Assembly (NCBI GenBank): GCA_003344405.1
Contig: NOWV01000169.1
Coordinates: forward strand, 62,001-126,000
Direction: 5' to 3'
Source: Trichoplax sp. H2
Lineage: Eukaryota > Placozoa > Uniplacotomia > Trichoplacea
Length of the DNA: 64,000 bases
Part shown: piece by piece, positions 37,655-50,500 of the stretch
Layout of the letters: every line of letters starts with the position of its first letter
Position numbering within the stretch: position 1 is the stretch's first letter
Notes under the pieces: generated by a model
The model's input: the letters and a program-made list of their open reading frames with translations, nothing else
The model's database searches: none
Told to the model about the DNA's origin: nothing
Made by a program: the position numbers and the translations under genes

Positions 37655-37990
37655 ACTTCTCTTCGACAGCCTGGCGCTACAAAAACGGCGAGGAATTAAT
37701 TAGTTGCAGAACTTGTAGCTATAATGCGGTGCTTGTTGCACAGTACGCGCAAAAAACAGTAAAGTACAGTACTGTACTGTACTGTACTGTACTGTACTGT
37801 ATAGTAAGTGTACAGTACAGTACTTCTCTTCGACAGCCTGGCGTTACAAAAACTGTGAAGAATTAGTTGCAGAACTTGCAGCTACAGTACAATGAGGTGC
37901 TTGCGTACTGTACAGTGTACAGTACTGTACGCGCAAAAAAACGTAAAGTACAGTACAGTACAGTACAGTACTATACTGTACTGTACACTT
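37655..37990. repeat. Tandem pair of about 168-bp units
   Basis: Two units begin with CTTCTCTTCGACAGCCTGGCG (37655 and 37823) and run through TTGCAGAACTTG, GGTGCTTG and ACGCGCAAAAAA into GTAC pentamers. They differ by small indels. The ACGCGCAAAAAA segment recurs at 38528 and 38939, so the field grew by repeated local duplication. Confidence 0.75.
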
Positions 37991-38496
37991 CAAGTACAGT
38001 GTATAGTACTGTAGACACAGTACTGTACAGTAGAGTTGTACTGTAGACATGTAGTACTGTACAGTACAGTCCGGTACAGCACTTGCAGCCATTCACGTAC
38101 GCGTACAGTACTGTACTGTACTGTATTCGAGTATTATACTGTACTGTACTCTACTGGGAGATGCGGGAAATTTCGAATTTATGGTACCAACGTACTGTAC
38201 CAACAGAAAGTGGTCCTGGTCCTGTAGTACTGTACACTATACTGTACTCAGTGTACAGTACTGTACTGTACTAAACAGACTGTGTAACTAACCATGCATA
38301 TCCCCCGTTATTAATAATGCACTACGTAACGACATGTAACAGTACTGTACTGTATACATAAGTCTCATTTGTACTGTAGCGGAAACGCTCTTCAGAAGAA
38401 GAGTAAGAAGCATAGGGGCAAAATTGCTAAACGACTAAATGACTTCCTTACTTTCTTGCCACTCTCGAGCTTCCGAATCCGAAGCCCTGTTCTTAC

Positions 38497-39262
38497 TTGC
38501 TGTACTGTACAGTACAGTACAGTACAGTACGCGCAAAAAAACGTAAAGTACAGTACTGTACAGTACTATACAGGTACTGTACAGTACAATACTGTAGATA
38601 CAGTAGAGTTGTACAGTACTGTACACTAATGTACAGTACAGTAGGCTATGCAACTGCATACTGAACAGTACAGTACTGTACAGTACAGTGTACACTGAGT
38701 GTACATGTACTGTAGACATGTACAGTAGTACTGTACAGTCCGGTACAGCACTTGCAGCCATTCACTGTACGCGTACAGTACTATACAGTACTGTATTCGA
38801 GTATTATACTGTACTCTACTGTACAGTATATATATACAATACATACAGTACTGTACAGTAGGACGACGCCATATTGAAAGGCAGGANNNNNNNNNNNNNN
38901 NNNNNNTTGCTGTACTGTACAGTACAGTACAGTACAGTACGCGCAAAAAAACGTAAAGTACAGTACTGTACAGTACTATACAGGTACTGTACAGTACAAT
39001 ACTGTAGATACAGTAGAGTTGTACAGTACTGTACACTAATGTACAGTACAGTAGGCTATGCAACTGCATACTGAACAGTACAGTACTGTAGACATGTACA
39101 GTAGTACTGTACAGTCCGGTACAGCACTTGCAGCCATTCACTGTACGCGTACAGTACTATACAGTACTGTATTCGAGTATTATACTGTACTCTACTGTAC
39201 AGTATATATATACAATACATACAGTACTGTACAGTAGGACGACGCCATATTGAAAGGCAGGA
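38497..39262 (+). repeat. Near-identical direct repeat around a scaffold gap
   Basis: 38497-38886 and 38907-39262 are the same sequence, from TTGCTGTACTG to GCCATATTGAAAGGCAGGA, apart from a deletion of about 34 bp in the right copy. They are separated only by Ns. Two alleles or two overlapping contig ends placed side by side is the simplest reading; a real tandem duplication is the alternative. Confidence 0.85.
38887..38906. other. Assembly gap (20 N)
   Basis: Twenty consecutive Ns, most likely a fixed-size placeholder with unknown true length. Confidence 0.99.
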
Positions 39263-40091
39263 ATGAGTACGCGCGTGGTAGAGGCGTGGCAGCGTGCAAT
39301 AGTACTGTACACTGTACAGTGTACAGTACAGTACTGTAGTGAGAGACAGGAAACGAATTTTTATCGACAAAAATCTACAGTACAGTACTGTACAGTGTAC
39401 GGTACGGTACAGATTCTGCTCCGTTATTAAAGTTGTCCCTTTTGGGCTACCGTAGAAAGTCCTGTAATCGCACGTACTGTACGGTACAGTACGGATACGA
39501 CAACAAACTGAGCCAGTAGCTTAGCGTTAGCGTAGTGGATCGATTTGTAAATACTGTATGATTAGTCAATAGTACTGTACAGTACTGTACAATGTACTGT
39601 ACACTGTACAGTACATCGTGAAATGATACTACACAGTACTGTACTGTAGTCTACACTACAGTAATGTCGACGATCATCCTTATCATAACGCAGTTTAGCC
39701 AATATATTTACCTTAATGCAATGATGATGTGGTTAACAAAGAAGAGTGTTGTACAGTACAGTATATTATACGCGTAAGCAACGGGAGCGATCCCGTAAAT
39801 TTTATTCATTTCGTTACGGCCAAAAAAATGTCGATTTCAGTAACTCCAATTTAATAATAAAACTAAAAAAAACACTGACGTTATACTGTATGTTACGTTA
39901 TGACATACTGTACAGTAATAGGATTACAGTATGCTGTAAGTAAGCTTGGTGTCACTTAGCAATATTACGAATGGTATTTTCAATGTCTGTACTCTGCAGA
40001 AATTTCTACGTTAGAGCAATTCGTTTCACATAAAGAAATTGTAAGATAAAAGGGACTGTAAAAAAGACTCTTATACTGACCTATAGAAATG

Positions 40092-40100
40092 TATAAATAC
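40092..40100 (+). promoter_or_regulatory. Possible TATA box of an upstream first exon
   Basis: TATAAATAC followed directly by a G+C-rich patch (CCCCGGCGCCCGCTC, 40100-40114), which stands out in this AT-rich spacer. The zinc-finger CDS 1.6 kb downstream is preceded by a strong splice acceptor, so its promoter and a 5'UTR exon should lie upstream. This is a candidate site only. Confidence 0.3.
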
Positions 40101-41672
40101 CCCGGCGCCCGCTCATTCGAAGGGAGAGTGAGTGGGATTCTACACTCTGAATCATTCTACTTAATAGAATATCACTACTCTCTTATTAATGTCCAGCACG
40201 TTGGGCATCTTCACAATTACAGTGTTTCTCGTATCATAAATCTTGTACTATAATAAGTCAACTGGCTAATATTGGTCATCAGCAATTTCTAAGATAGTAG
40301 TTATCAATCATCTAATATTAGCTTTATAATCAAATACGGGGGCGCATCACTACAAGCCCATATACTGTACTGTACGTGTACAATACAGTAATAAATGTAA
40401 AGGAAGTTTCCAGTTCCATTCCCATTATTTTTGTAGTTGCTGGTTGTACTGCATTTGAAATGTTTCTCGTACTACAGAGTCGACAAACACCGGTGATCTC
40501 ATTGAGAGCCTTTGTTGCTAACTTGCATGCTTTCACAAATTTGACTCAATTTACAGTTAATAAAAACTCATAGGTACGTAATAGCTGCCAAGTACAGTAG
40601 TGTGAGTCAGGGTACTGCAGTGGAATTTTTTTAACCTATGGAGTACTCTACATAAAAGAGTCATCGATTTACGGCAAGTAAAAGAAGTTTGCAGTACAAC
40701 ACTGAATTTACTTATAATTAATTCACGATAGTCTACTTTGTACATATATGCAAGTAGGTACTGTGCATTAAGTAGGACACTAAGTTTTGCAGAAGTTCGT
40801 TATACCGGTAAATACTGTAAATCTATCTATTTCTTCCAATCTCTAATTCAAACCTTTTACTGCAATCATATAAATGCTATAAACAGTGGTAAGTAAGCTT
40901 TTAGATCAACTAAGAAGGATTGGAATTATAAGCAATCTTTCTTGGACACCCAGCATTGACAGTATCATAATAGCCTCTTGATGTGGTATTATGCAAGTGC
41001 AACTGCAAAGCCGGTAAATAGAGGAAGAACGTTATGTTTGTTTATATAAAATCACTATGACCCCTGAATTCCGAGAAAGATCACCGCACTGAAAGCTTTA
41101 TATTAGGCTTTCTAAGAATTGAGTCCACCTGCCGAGCCAGAATGCTGTAATTCGGATGCAATTAAGATTAGAAAGAGCCCTGTAATTAGCGTCAAGTGAT
41201 AAAGGCTCAGCAATCTTCGACTTTATTAATATGCGTATATGGGTATATTTAATCTAGTACTAGCACTAGCACATCTGTAATCTTTCAAGCGAGGAAATAC
41301 GCATTCAACTAGGCCTTTTATAACATGTCGTTAACAATATTCACTAAGTTCGAATTTAAGATTTCAAAATTTTAAATGGGCTGCATGCATTGCCAGATAT
41401 TAGAATGTACGGTTGTTTTAGTTAGGTGGATACTCTATAAACTTTATAGTGACATGCTATCTTCATCAGACAGGTGATCAACACTAGTGATCAGTAAAGT
41501 TTCCTTGACCTTTAAAACTGTATTATGTTACTTTCAATCACGCCTAGATTGCTGGGAAATTAGCATGGTGTCATTTCACGCCATGACATCATCTTTAACT
41601 CGCAATCCTATACTGGCATAATAATTTTACTTTATAAATTTGCATGTCAACTTATTTATTTCCACAATTTCT

Positions 41673-41674
41673 AG
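41673..41674 (+). other. Splice acceptor before the zinc-finger start
   Basis: A pyrimidine-rich stretch followed by CTAG, 32 bp before the ATG at 41707, suggests the 5'UTR is spliced from an upstream noncoding exon. Confidence 0.45.
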
Positions 41675-41706
41675 CTCTCCAACAGAAGATATCTTGAAAT
41701 TTCGCT

Positions 41707-42483
41707 ATGGATTCTCCTGAAAGTAACTTTATTAATAATCACTTTCATAGATTTTTTAGGCCTGTAGTATTATATAATACCGCTGCAGACCGTGAACATC
41801 AAATGCTAATAGCCAACTATCCGATGGACTGCAGTTATCCAGTAAGCACGATGAGATCTGAAATGCCATCTATTGCACCATATAATCTGCAGTCTAATAA
41901 TTTACCGCAGCTGTCATCGGTAGCATATTATCATTCGCCGGGTTGGTTATCGACTTCACCATCTACATCACCATCGGTATCGACATTATCCACTTGTAAT
42001 TATTACAATAACCATCACGAGTATAAGCATCCTTCAAGTCCGTTGATTTTAATGTATCATTATGCTAACATGCTTCCATTATCAACAACGGGCCAAGCTC
42101 AACATGATAAAAATAATCATCCTGTTCTTGATTCTAAATCTGTCAAAGCAGTGAAAAAAAAGCGATATCAGTGCCCAAAATGTCAGACAAATTGCTCCAA
42201 TAACGGCCAGTTACGTGATCATTTAAGAATTCATACAGGTGAGAGACCATATCAGTGTGACTTTTGTGGTAGGCGGTTTACACGTAACGAGGAATTAACA
42301 AGGCATAAACGAATCCATACCAATGAGAAACCATTTCGATGTCCAATTTGTTTTAAAAGATTCGGCAGACGCGACCATTTAAATAAGCATATCAAGACAC
42401 ATTCCAACGGAAAAAGGACACAGAGAAAAATTTTCGAACCCTGCAGTGAAGAAAATTCGGAGGCTCGAAAATCCGAAGAATAA
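41707..42483 (+). CDS. Three-finger C2H2 transcription factor, Sp/KLF-Egr-like
   Basis: A 258-aa ORF in one exon. The N-terminal 150 residues are rich in Ser, Thr, Pro, Tyr, Asn and His, like an activation domain. Three C2H2 fingers follow a basic KKKR stretch: CPKC..HLRIH, CDFCGRRF..HKRIH and CPICFKRF..HIKTH, joined by TGERP and TNEKP linkers. Fingers 2 and 3 resemble fingers 2 and 3 of Sp/KLF factors (TRSDELQRH, MRSDHLSKH), with helix contacts R-E-R and R-H-K expected to read a GC/GT box. Finger 1 (NNGQLRD) lacks the usual basic contacts. All three fingers use C-x2-C, whereas Sp/KLF fingers 1-2 use C-x4-C, so the subfamily is left open. The stop codon overlaps an AATAAA (42479-42484); a second AATAAA lies at 42952-42957. 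Confidence 0.85.
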   Translation: MDSPESNFINNHFHRFFRPVVLYNTAADREHQMLIANYPMDCSYPVSTMRSEMPSIAPYNLQSNNLPQLSSVAYYHSPGWLSTSPSTSPSVSTLSTCNYYNNHHEYKHPSSPLILMYHYANMLPLSTTGQAQHDKNNHPVLDSKSVKAVKKKRYQCPKCQTNCSNNGQLRDHLRIHTGERPYQCDFCGRRFTRNEELTRHKRIHTNEKPFRCPICFKRFGRRDHLNKHIKTHSNGKRTQRKIFEPCSEENSEARKSEE

Positions 42484-44536
42484 ATTTATAGTTTGTCAGA
42501 TTTCATCGATATTTTTGTATTAATAGAATTTTGGTTTCACGAATTATACTATAATAGTAACATGCATGGTTTTATGACTATCTTAGGCGTTTTTAATTTG
42601 CATTTTATGAAAGTAATAATCTCAGGCATATATTTCACAATATGAACTGTTAATATTTTAACTATTATCTAACAGTTAACTTATAAGATTTTCGTCAATG
42701 GCCAAATTTTATTGCCAATATTTGTCGTGCCTTGTTCAAATTCTGTAACGTATTTAAATGATACAGATTTCTATATAGTCAATTTAAAATCGCAAAAACA
42801 AATCCTATTTTAAGTGCTTCTCATTTTATTTATCTCAACCTATAAAATTAATATTTGATACGTAGTTACACAATTATTTTAATTTCGCGAGTACTTTTTT
42901 AATCCAACTGAATGTTAAGAGGAAATAGATGAGCACTGCAGATTTATCTTCAATAAACTTTAAAACACTTCCAAACCTATTCTTATATTAACAGTGTCGT
43001 CAATAAAATTGGATCACATCTTAAGTTTTGCTGATACTGATCGTGAATGAGAGAAAACGAGCGACCATGCTGCTAGTTATAAATGGCTACGATTTTGCTA
43101 CATATATCTAGACGTAAATTCTCCTGTCTACTATTTCGAGATAAAACTGATCAAAGTCTTAGTTTACTAACTGATTTACTATACCATTCGTGGAAGAGAT
43201 TATGAGAAAATTTATGATATTTTACTCACGTTAGATCAAGCAAACACTGTACAAATAAATGCTCATAGTTGCATACGCGTATTGTTCGTTGCACTAGTTT
43301 AAATCACATTAGTAACAGCCTATAGGTATGTACTAATATAGCGTTCGTAATGTTATCGTCTACTGCATAATACTGAAAGATTGCTTTTTAACTGCGTTAT
43401 AATCCATAACAACACTTAATAAGACTTATTTCGTTTTAGGCGAGTTAGACATTTTTACACGAATAACAAAGCCGTCGCACTAATAATAACGCAATTTTGA
43501 CCTTAATGAACTATTTTGTTAGCTGCATATATACGGTAGTTATCATTGCGCATCACATTAAGTGTAATAATTATATATAGTATGTTATATAATCGAACGA
43601 AGGGTCTACCGTACTAGCAACATAATAGCGATACAGTACTTTCGGATTACATACATCTCGCGTGTTATATTTCCGCAGCAATTAAAAGTTGCGTAGGGAT
43701 AAATAGTGACCGCGAAGATATCCATAATTATTTCTTAGCGTTTTGTTGAACATTGCGTAGTACTATAGTATTGCATTTTATTTAGCTGCCTACGAAATTG
43801 AAAAGACCGAACTGTAGTATCTCCGTCAGAGAAGTGACTGGACGTTAAGCTACGTAGTACAGTATACGAATGTATAAACGCTATGGGCGTATTCGGATAA
43901 TGAATTATAGCTAATTTTAGTCATTTATACAATGAAGTCTACAGCTTAAAATTAAAGTTTCCGTGATGATTAAAATAATTACAACTATCATACGCGTACA
44001 CGTACAGTATATTACTTCAAAATTATACAGTTCAATTTACCTATGGCGTGCGTGTATCTCTTAAAATGTTGCCTACAAGTAGGGTGACGTGCACGATTAC
44101 TGTTTTCATAATATTGTTGTCTTGATTGCTAGTGCAACACTGAATACAGTATAGTTACTCATTGAAATATAGTTGATATAAGATAGTATCAAGATATCAG
44201 AATAGTCTTATTGACATTTTTAGGAGTAATCTTAACAGACCATCCATGAGTAAATAATAGAGTTATAAACACTTTCAGAAAGATTTAGAGTACCAATATA
44301 GCATATACAAACGATAGTATACTATAGTAACAATCAGTTAAGTAGATATAGCAGCAGATAGAATTACAGAAGTAGCATTGTGGATTATCAAAAGTGACGC
44401 TTGATTAACGCACTATAAGTAAGTCCGTAATAAATGCAGAACTTCTATAAATTCTGTGCGAGTCTACAATTATAATTATTTCACGTAACTTAATTAAAAT
44501 AAGTTGATTTACGCCTGCTAAGACCCAAGGTAGCCA
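42484..44536. other. Convergent spacer zinc-finger gene / EDRF1
   Basis: AT-rich 3' flanks of two convergent genes. It holds the AATAAA at 42952-42957. I see no exon and only isolated GTAC motifs (about 43856-43867 and 44000-44008). Confidence 0.6.
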
Positions 44537-47500
44537 TCAGTTCATCATATCGCATAGCTTCGAATCTGTGACGTAGTCAAAAGTCTCTTTTAATTCGTTC
44601 AGCCTTTCCGGCAAATCCACGTTCTGTTCTTTATTAATTTTTATACTCAACACTTTTCCATAAAGGTCTTTCAAGCGAAATATTAAATTGGGATCTCTAT
44701 ATATTAAAAAATGTAGTATATTTATCTAAATACTTATAGGGAAGCTGATAGCTGTCTAAATGATAGTCACCTTTTCTTACAAGAATTGGCAGCTAAAAGC
44801 ATATTTCTTAAAGTTGTTAAAGTCTGCTTCATAACAAGGCCTAGCAACTTCGTCAAATCATCATATTGAAAACTCCGGGTTTGAAGATTAACTGGTATTT
44901 GTGTACCACTTTCTTGCTCCTGGATAATTTTCGAGGTCGATTTTCGCTGATTCCTATCATCAATTTTCGACGAAATGTGATCCAGTAGCGGTTTCGTATC
45001 TTTGAATTTGATCAAGATACTTGCTAACGTTCTCAGTCTGGTACTCGGGCTAATATTTTCCACTATGTGAATAATTAGAACAATATAAAGTCATTCAACC
45101 AATTGGCAATTTGAATCAATGGAGATTACAGAACAAGAATCATAAAAACCTTCAAGACTTTTCAGAGCACACTGTTCCAAATGTATCCGAAGACATGCCA
45201 TCACATCTGTATCGGGCTTAATGAGGGTCAATGATTTATCATAATATCGATTCGCTAGAGTTCTAAAATACCTAATACGTTGTTCATCCACAATCTATGT
45301 TATAATCCATTGTAATACCGTTAAAGATTATAAATTAAGAAAGAAACCTATCATATTCAGAGATAATTTTTTATTAGTCTACCTTTTGACGAATCGAGTT
45401 GTGATGTAAAGTTGCTAAATCGAAGTATACATAGCCCATTTGTTTAACGGTTTCGGAATGTTTACTATGTACAACAAAAAATTCTAATAACGGCAAGTTT
45501 ACTATAAAAAAATATGATAACTTAAGCAATTACTCTGACATATCCTGCTCCCTTAATTGTATTTCATACAGGCTAAGGAGTTTATGGAGCAAGTCGGTAA
45601 CCTCTTTTTCAATCTAGTATCAATAGATAATAGATAACTTTCCGATAAACATTGTCATAGGTGATTTATAGCAACAATATCTACGTCTATACGCGTATAA
45701 TGAACATTCATACCTCTTCTATGCTCATATAAGCCAAAGGAGGATATTCCTGAAGTAAGGTAGCAAGAATTCGATACGTTCCGCATAACTGATCTCGAAT
45801 TGAGTCCCAAATTTGCACATAGTTTTTCCGGACTCCCAAGACGTTTAAAGCTCGAATGTATGCTTCTATTGCCTACACCGAAAATTTACTAATAGTCACC
45901 ATAGATAACTGGACAGCTTTATAATATAATTTTTTGCCGATCTTAATTGCTAATAAAAATCAGCAAGAAACTTTTAAATTACAGAGACAGTACGGATTTT
46001 TTAAGAAAGCCAATCTATTTCTTTTACCTTATACATATACATTTTTTCTTCTTCCGTAACTTGCCTTGCTTTTTCTCTTTGCTTTGATTCTCGAATTCCA
46101 ATAGAATGAACATATAACCTTAACAGCCGTCCAATATTACTATTTAGTAAGGCAATATTGGGCCTGTAATAAAATGAATATCGTAATGATCATCGAGAAC
46201 ACATGGTATATTATAGTTAATGATTTAATAGAATGCTAAACATCTCCCGCACCGATCAGAAATAGTCTCAAAAGTTCTAATGCCAGCTTCAAAGAATGCA
46301 GCACTTTTTTTCCAAGCTTTCTCAGCAGCTTTAAGTGATGGCTCTATAAATAGAGGAAAATGGATTATTTACGATATCTTGAAATAGGAAACGAAGCTGT
46401 GTTAGTTGTACAGTAATTCAACTATTAATGTTACATACCATCTTTAGATGATATTTCTGCTGCTAAAGTCATATAGTAAGTACCCAATTCATTTCTATTA
46501 TTTCCAATTCTTTTGGTAATTGCGATAGACTGCTTTCAATAAAAATACGTCATACCACGAAGCGTCAGTCAATTTATTGATCTCTAAGAGCACTGACAGT
46601 AACGATGCTGCACATAGTTAGAGATACTACTCTCGATTTTACAAGATATATTTAAGATTCAAAAATTCATGTTATTAATTTTATAAAACTTCATTATTGA
46701 TAATTTCATATTTACTCTAAAGAATAGTACCTCATCATCTATTTTACACTGGTGAGCTAATGCCATTTTGTAGAGCGTCTCGCTGTAGAAATTAATAAAG
46801 TATCAGGTTCGTAAGTAAAGAACCTATAGATCCGTTAAATTTTCCCCACCAATTTGTTACCTATTCGTACGTTAGCGAAAAATACTACACAAGTTTTAAA
46901 TTTGCTTGCCTAGAAAGTAAGCACTCTTCTATGTTACTTGCGAATTCCTTGGGGTATGATTGTAAACAACGATCTGTATTTATGAAATTTAAAAACTTAC
47001 AAATTTGTTACAAATATAATATTTTCGGAATCAGAATATAACTAGCATTCTACAAAACCGACCATTATAAAATTTATTTAAGGTTTTCAGGACACCAATT
47101 ATGGTGCTTTCATCAGATGTCGAATCGGAGAATTCTTTCTGTAATTTTTATTAAGCCGAGGTCGAATGGAAATATCAAATTATTATTCAATACTTATGCT
47201 TTACGAATCATGAAAGCACACCTGAAAGTTGCGGATACGACCTGGTACCTATATGTCGGAAGCAATTTTTTTACATTTTACCAATTGTAACTATAAATCT
47301 ATTGTAACCATGAATGTCTATAAAATTCTTCAAGAGCGTAATCTAAACTACGTAAAACAATTTAACACGTGTCTAAAATCATTATTTCGAAGTCAAAAAA
47401 GTAGTAAGCATTATTCTACAAACTCTAGCAACTGAAAACAATAGAACCTTCTACGACTCATTAAGTGAAATCTGGAATTAATAAAATTGACATGCAATAG

Positions 47501-50500
47501 ATATAAAACAGCAGCGGTAGTACAAGGCTAGCCTACTACAATATGTCGCTACTTGATATAACAAATTACACGTGATGCAGGTAGATTACTAAATTATTAT
47601 TTTTGTCAACGCATGTTAAAAGTTCATGGAATAGAATTTAAAACTGACTACATATCTGAATTTTAGCTGTAAAGTATCAACAGCATTATTCACCTTTGTA
47701 ACTTTCAAAAATATATCTCCTGCCTTGACTAATGCGGCCTGTATTGAATTTCTGTGAAATTGGCATTCGGCTGTGCGACATTCATTAAGCAGAAATTCTA
47801 GTTAAAGATAAGTTATTTGTTTAGGGAAAAATGACATTCGAAACCTGCAACTTATATTAATAATTACCATCACATGCCAAAGATAATTTTAAAAATCGTA
47901 CTGCAGCGCCATATTTCAGGCTCAGGTCCTTAATATGCGCTAGTTTTAAGCAGGCTCGTTTCGCTTGTTTCATAAAGATTATTGTTGATAAATACTTGCT
48001 ATCTTCAGTTGAAAAGCAGCTTTCCGATAATTCTTCATTTTTCTTGCGCAAGCTGGAATGATTGCATTTATTATTAGTTATGCATTTAGCGTTAGCACAT
48101 GCTAAGCATGATTCAGTTTTATCCATTTGGTACAGTCTTCTTCCTCTGATATTGATTCCAGCCTCTATAATCGCTGCTCTTCGAATATTAGCCGTACTTT
48201 CTAGACCCTGAACGAAGTATTAATGAAATTAGTAATTTGTAAGAAAATGTTACGTCTTCGGTACGGATGAAAGAGTTCGTAGAACTGTTGCTTCTATAAA
48301 TTAATAAAAGCAGCATTTTACGACAATCAACGAATACCACTTTACCAGACTAAACGAACCTGAGAGATGTGCTTCAGCGCTTTCCTGTAGTTCTCTTCAC
48401 TATTTCCTTCTACAGGAATAGGCTTAGGAGTTCGCTACAGCAAAGTCAGGTAATATTTTAAACTATATACAGTATTAGTGTAAAGTGTATATCCGTAAAA
48501 ATAACAGTACATACGGTATTAACTTCTGAAAATAAGATGTCATCCGTGGACTCGGCTTTGAAATTTATAACGGATGTTTCCTAGAATTTACAAATAAGTA
48601 ACTCAATTGTTATCAATAATAAGGCAATCACTCAATATTTTTGTTCATGATATTAAAATACCAAGGTATTACATTAACTATTATGTTCTTCGTAACGCTG
48701 GCTTCATTTCTTGTACTTGGTAAGCATTTGATACAGCTATCACAGTATCTGTTGCATTCATACTTTAAAAGCTGATCTGCATCAGAATTCTCGGTGGAGC
48801 TTTCGATACATTGGCATCCCGACTTTAATTCAGTAATGTCGATTAAGAGTTCACTTAACATCTGATTTGCAAGGGTGTAAATCTAGTTGTTTAGAAAACA
48901 AAGATTGTGAAATAACTACGTGAAGAAGCACCGTTACTATGTTAATAATTATCAAGGGCCAAGCCAGTGCAACACCAGCAGTAACCCAACTTACCTCGGC
49001 ATTAATTACTGGATCAAGCAAAGGTATACAATTTTTTAAAAGTGAGTGAACTGAATGTAGGTCACTAAAAGTAACAATAGTACTCAATTACATTGACGAT
49101 ATATATTTAGAATTAAAGTAAACCGGTTATGCTTTCGCTTTATTTTTGCCTACCTATTACTTTTTTTTTCCAATTTGCATAGATTGTATGCTACCCTGTC
49201 AGGTGAGGTGTTATATTATTACCTTAAGTTATCATCACTTTAGTGGGTATATGGATGATACCATATTTATGCATTTACAGGTAAAATATATCAGATGTAT
49301 AGCTTTCATATCTATGGTACAATTATTAAATTTTTTACTTATATAATAGCATTGCAACTGGTAATTGAAAAGGATTGCAATCTGAGCCCTCTCCAGTCTA
49401 AGGAAATCGATACGAATATATTAATGACAACCGGTATTTAAGTGCCATTTTGCATATTCTCGGCATTAGATAGAAATTTATGAATTATGTTACTTAATCC
49501 ACCATTATACTTATCATACAATACCTCTGCACAGAGTGAAGTTAAATCATACAATTTAATAATATCTTCGTGTTTATCTTTTAAAAGCCAGTATGTGTGA
49601 CCTTCTTGCGTACAGTTGGACTTAAGAAACGATAGAATGTTTCTCGCAATATCTTTTATTAGCTAAGCATATTTAAGCAATTTTTATAAATAGTTAATAG
49701 CGAGAACAATGCATATTTTACTAATAGATATTAAACAATTATTTATTTAACTACTGTACCTTAGGCGAAAACTGACTTCCTTCAGCTTTGGGAATATCTT
49801 CAGTTTTGATTAGTTCATAGTCCTTTGCGGTAGCTAAGTTTAAGTATTCTACATCATATGCAACATTTTGTATCTATTAAAGAACAATTCTTACTTTAAC
49901 GATTCCGTTCAAATGATAACACATTGCTAATTCGGGAACATTACACATCAGATTATCCAGCCAATAATCTAGGCCAGTCAGAACATTAATGGGCTTCCCA
50001 AATTCTCTTTCGAATACAAGAATCTACTTCAGAAGCAGTCTCAAGCCAATATATACTGACTAACTTTACATTTTCTCGCTTACCCATGTCGTAAACTAAC
50101 AGCAGGATGGGTTCCTCTCCCAAATATCGGCATATTTGAACCCACTAGCATTTTAATATTTTCAAATTTCCAAATTACGTTCTGTTGAAAGGCGGCCTAA
50201 AATAATTTTTATTTCACAACTTTAATACTAAAATGGAATATACCGAAGATATAGTTAAGATATTGATTGAGGAATAATAATGAGGAGAAACGAACAGAGC
50301 TCTTGCAGCTATCTAATATCGACAATGGTAAGGCTTTATGACTGGAACGGGCTAATTCGTTTTTCAAATTTACTTCTGTGTTACCAAACAAAGATACTGT
50401 TTCGTGTTTAATCGACGCTTGTGGATCTTTAAATAATGAAGTAATGTTATTCATAGACAATATTTGATCCAGGTTTCTTTCATTTTCTATGCTAAAAGAT

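Larger units (their letters stand above)
37565..39690. repeat. Large GTAC-pentamer field
   Basis: Dozens of TACTG/CAGTA runs with orientation changes at GTAC, mixed with unique islands. ORFs here read as monotonous Tyr-Cys-Thr-Val-Leu or Val-Gln-Tyr repeats in several frames, the signature of the repeat and not of proteins. Confidence 0.9.
37495..41706. other. Repeat-rich divergent spacer SNRNP200 / zinc-finger gene
   Basis: No supported exon. It holds the largest GTAC-pentamer field (37565-39690), a tandem pair of about 168-bp units (37655-37990), a scaffold gap with duplicated flanks (38497-39262), and a TATA-containing G+C-rich patch near 40092 that may be a promoter. A splice acceptor at 41673-41674 lies just before the zinc-finger ATG. 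Confidence 0.7.

Noticed and set aside
37844-39370. Several overlapping ORFs on both strands rich in Tyr, Cys, Thr, Val and Gln
   Set aside because: They are translations of the GTAC pentamer repeat. Similar peptides appear in several frames and on both strands, and one ORF crosses the N gap.
40330-40536. Minus-strand ORF with a Cys-rich VCRLC stretch
   Set aside because: It looks slightly coding-like but has no recognisable domain, no partner exon I could join, and an equally long ORF on the opposite strand.
45465-45512. Upstream acceptors for the EDRF1 exon at 45464-45383
   Set aside because: They read an attractive peptide but in the wrong phase. The acceptor at 45466-45465 keeps the frame and matches the family spacing.
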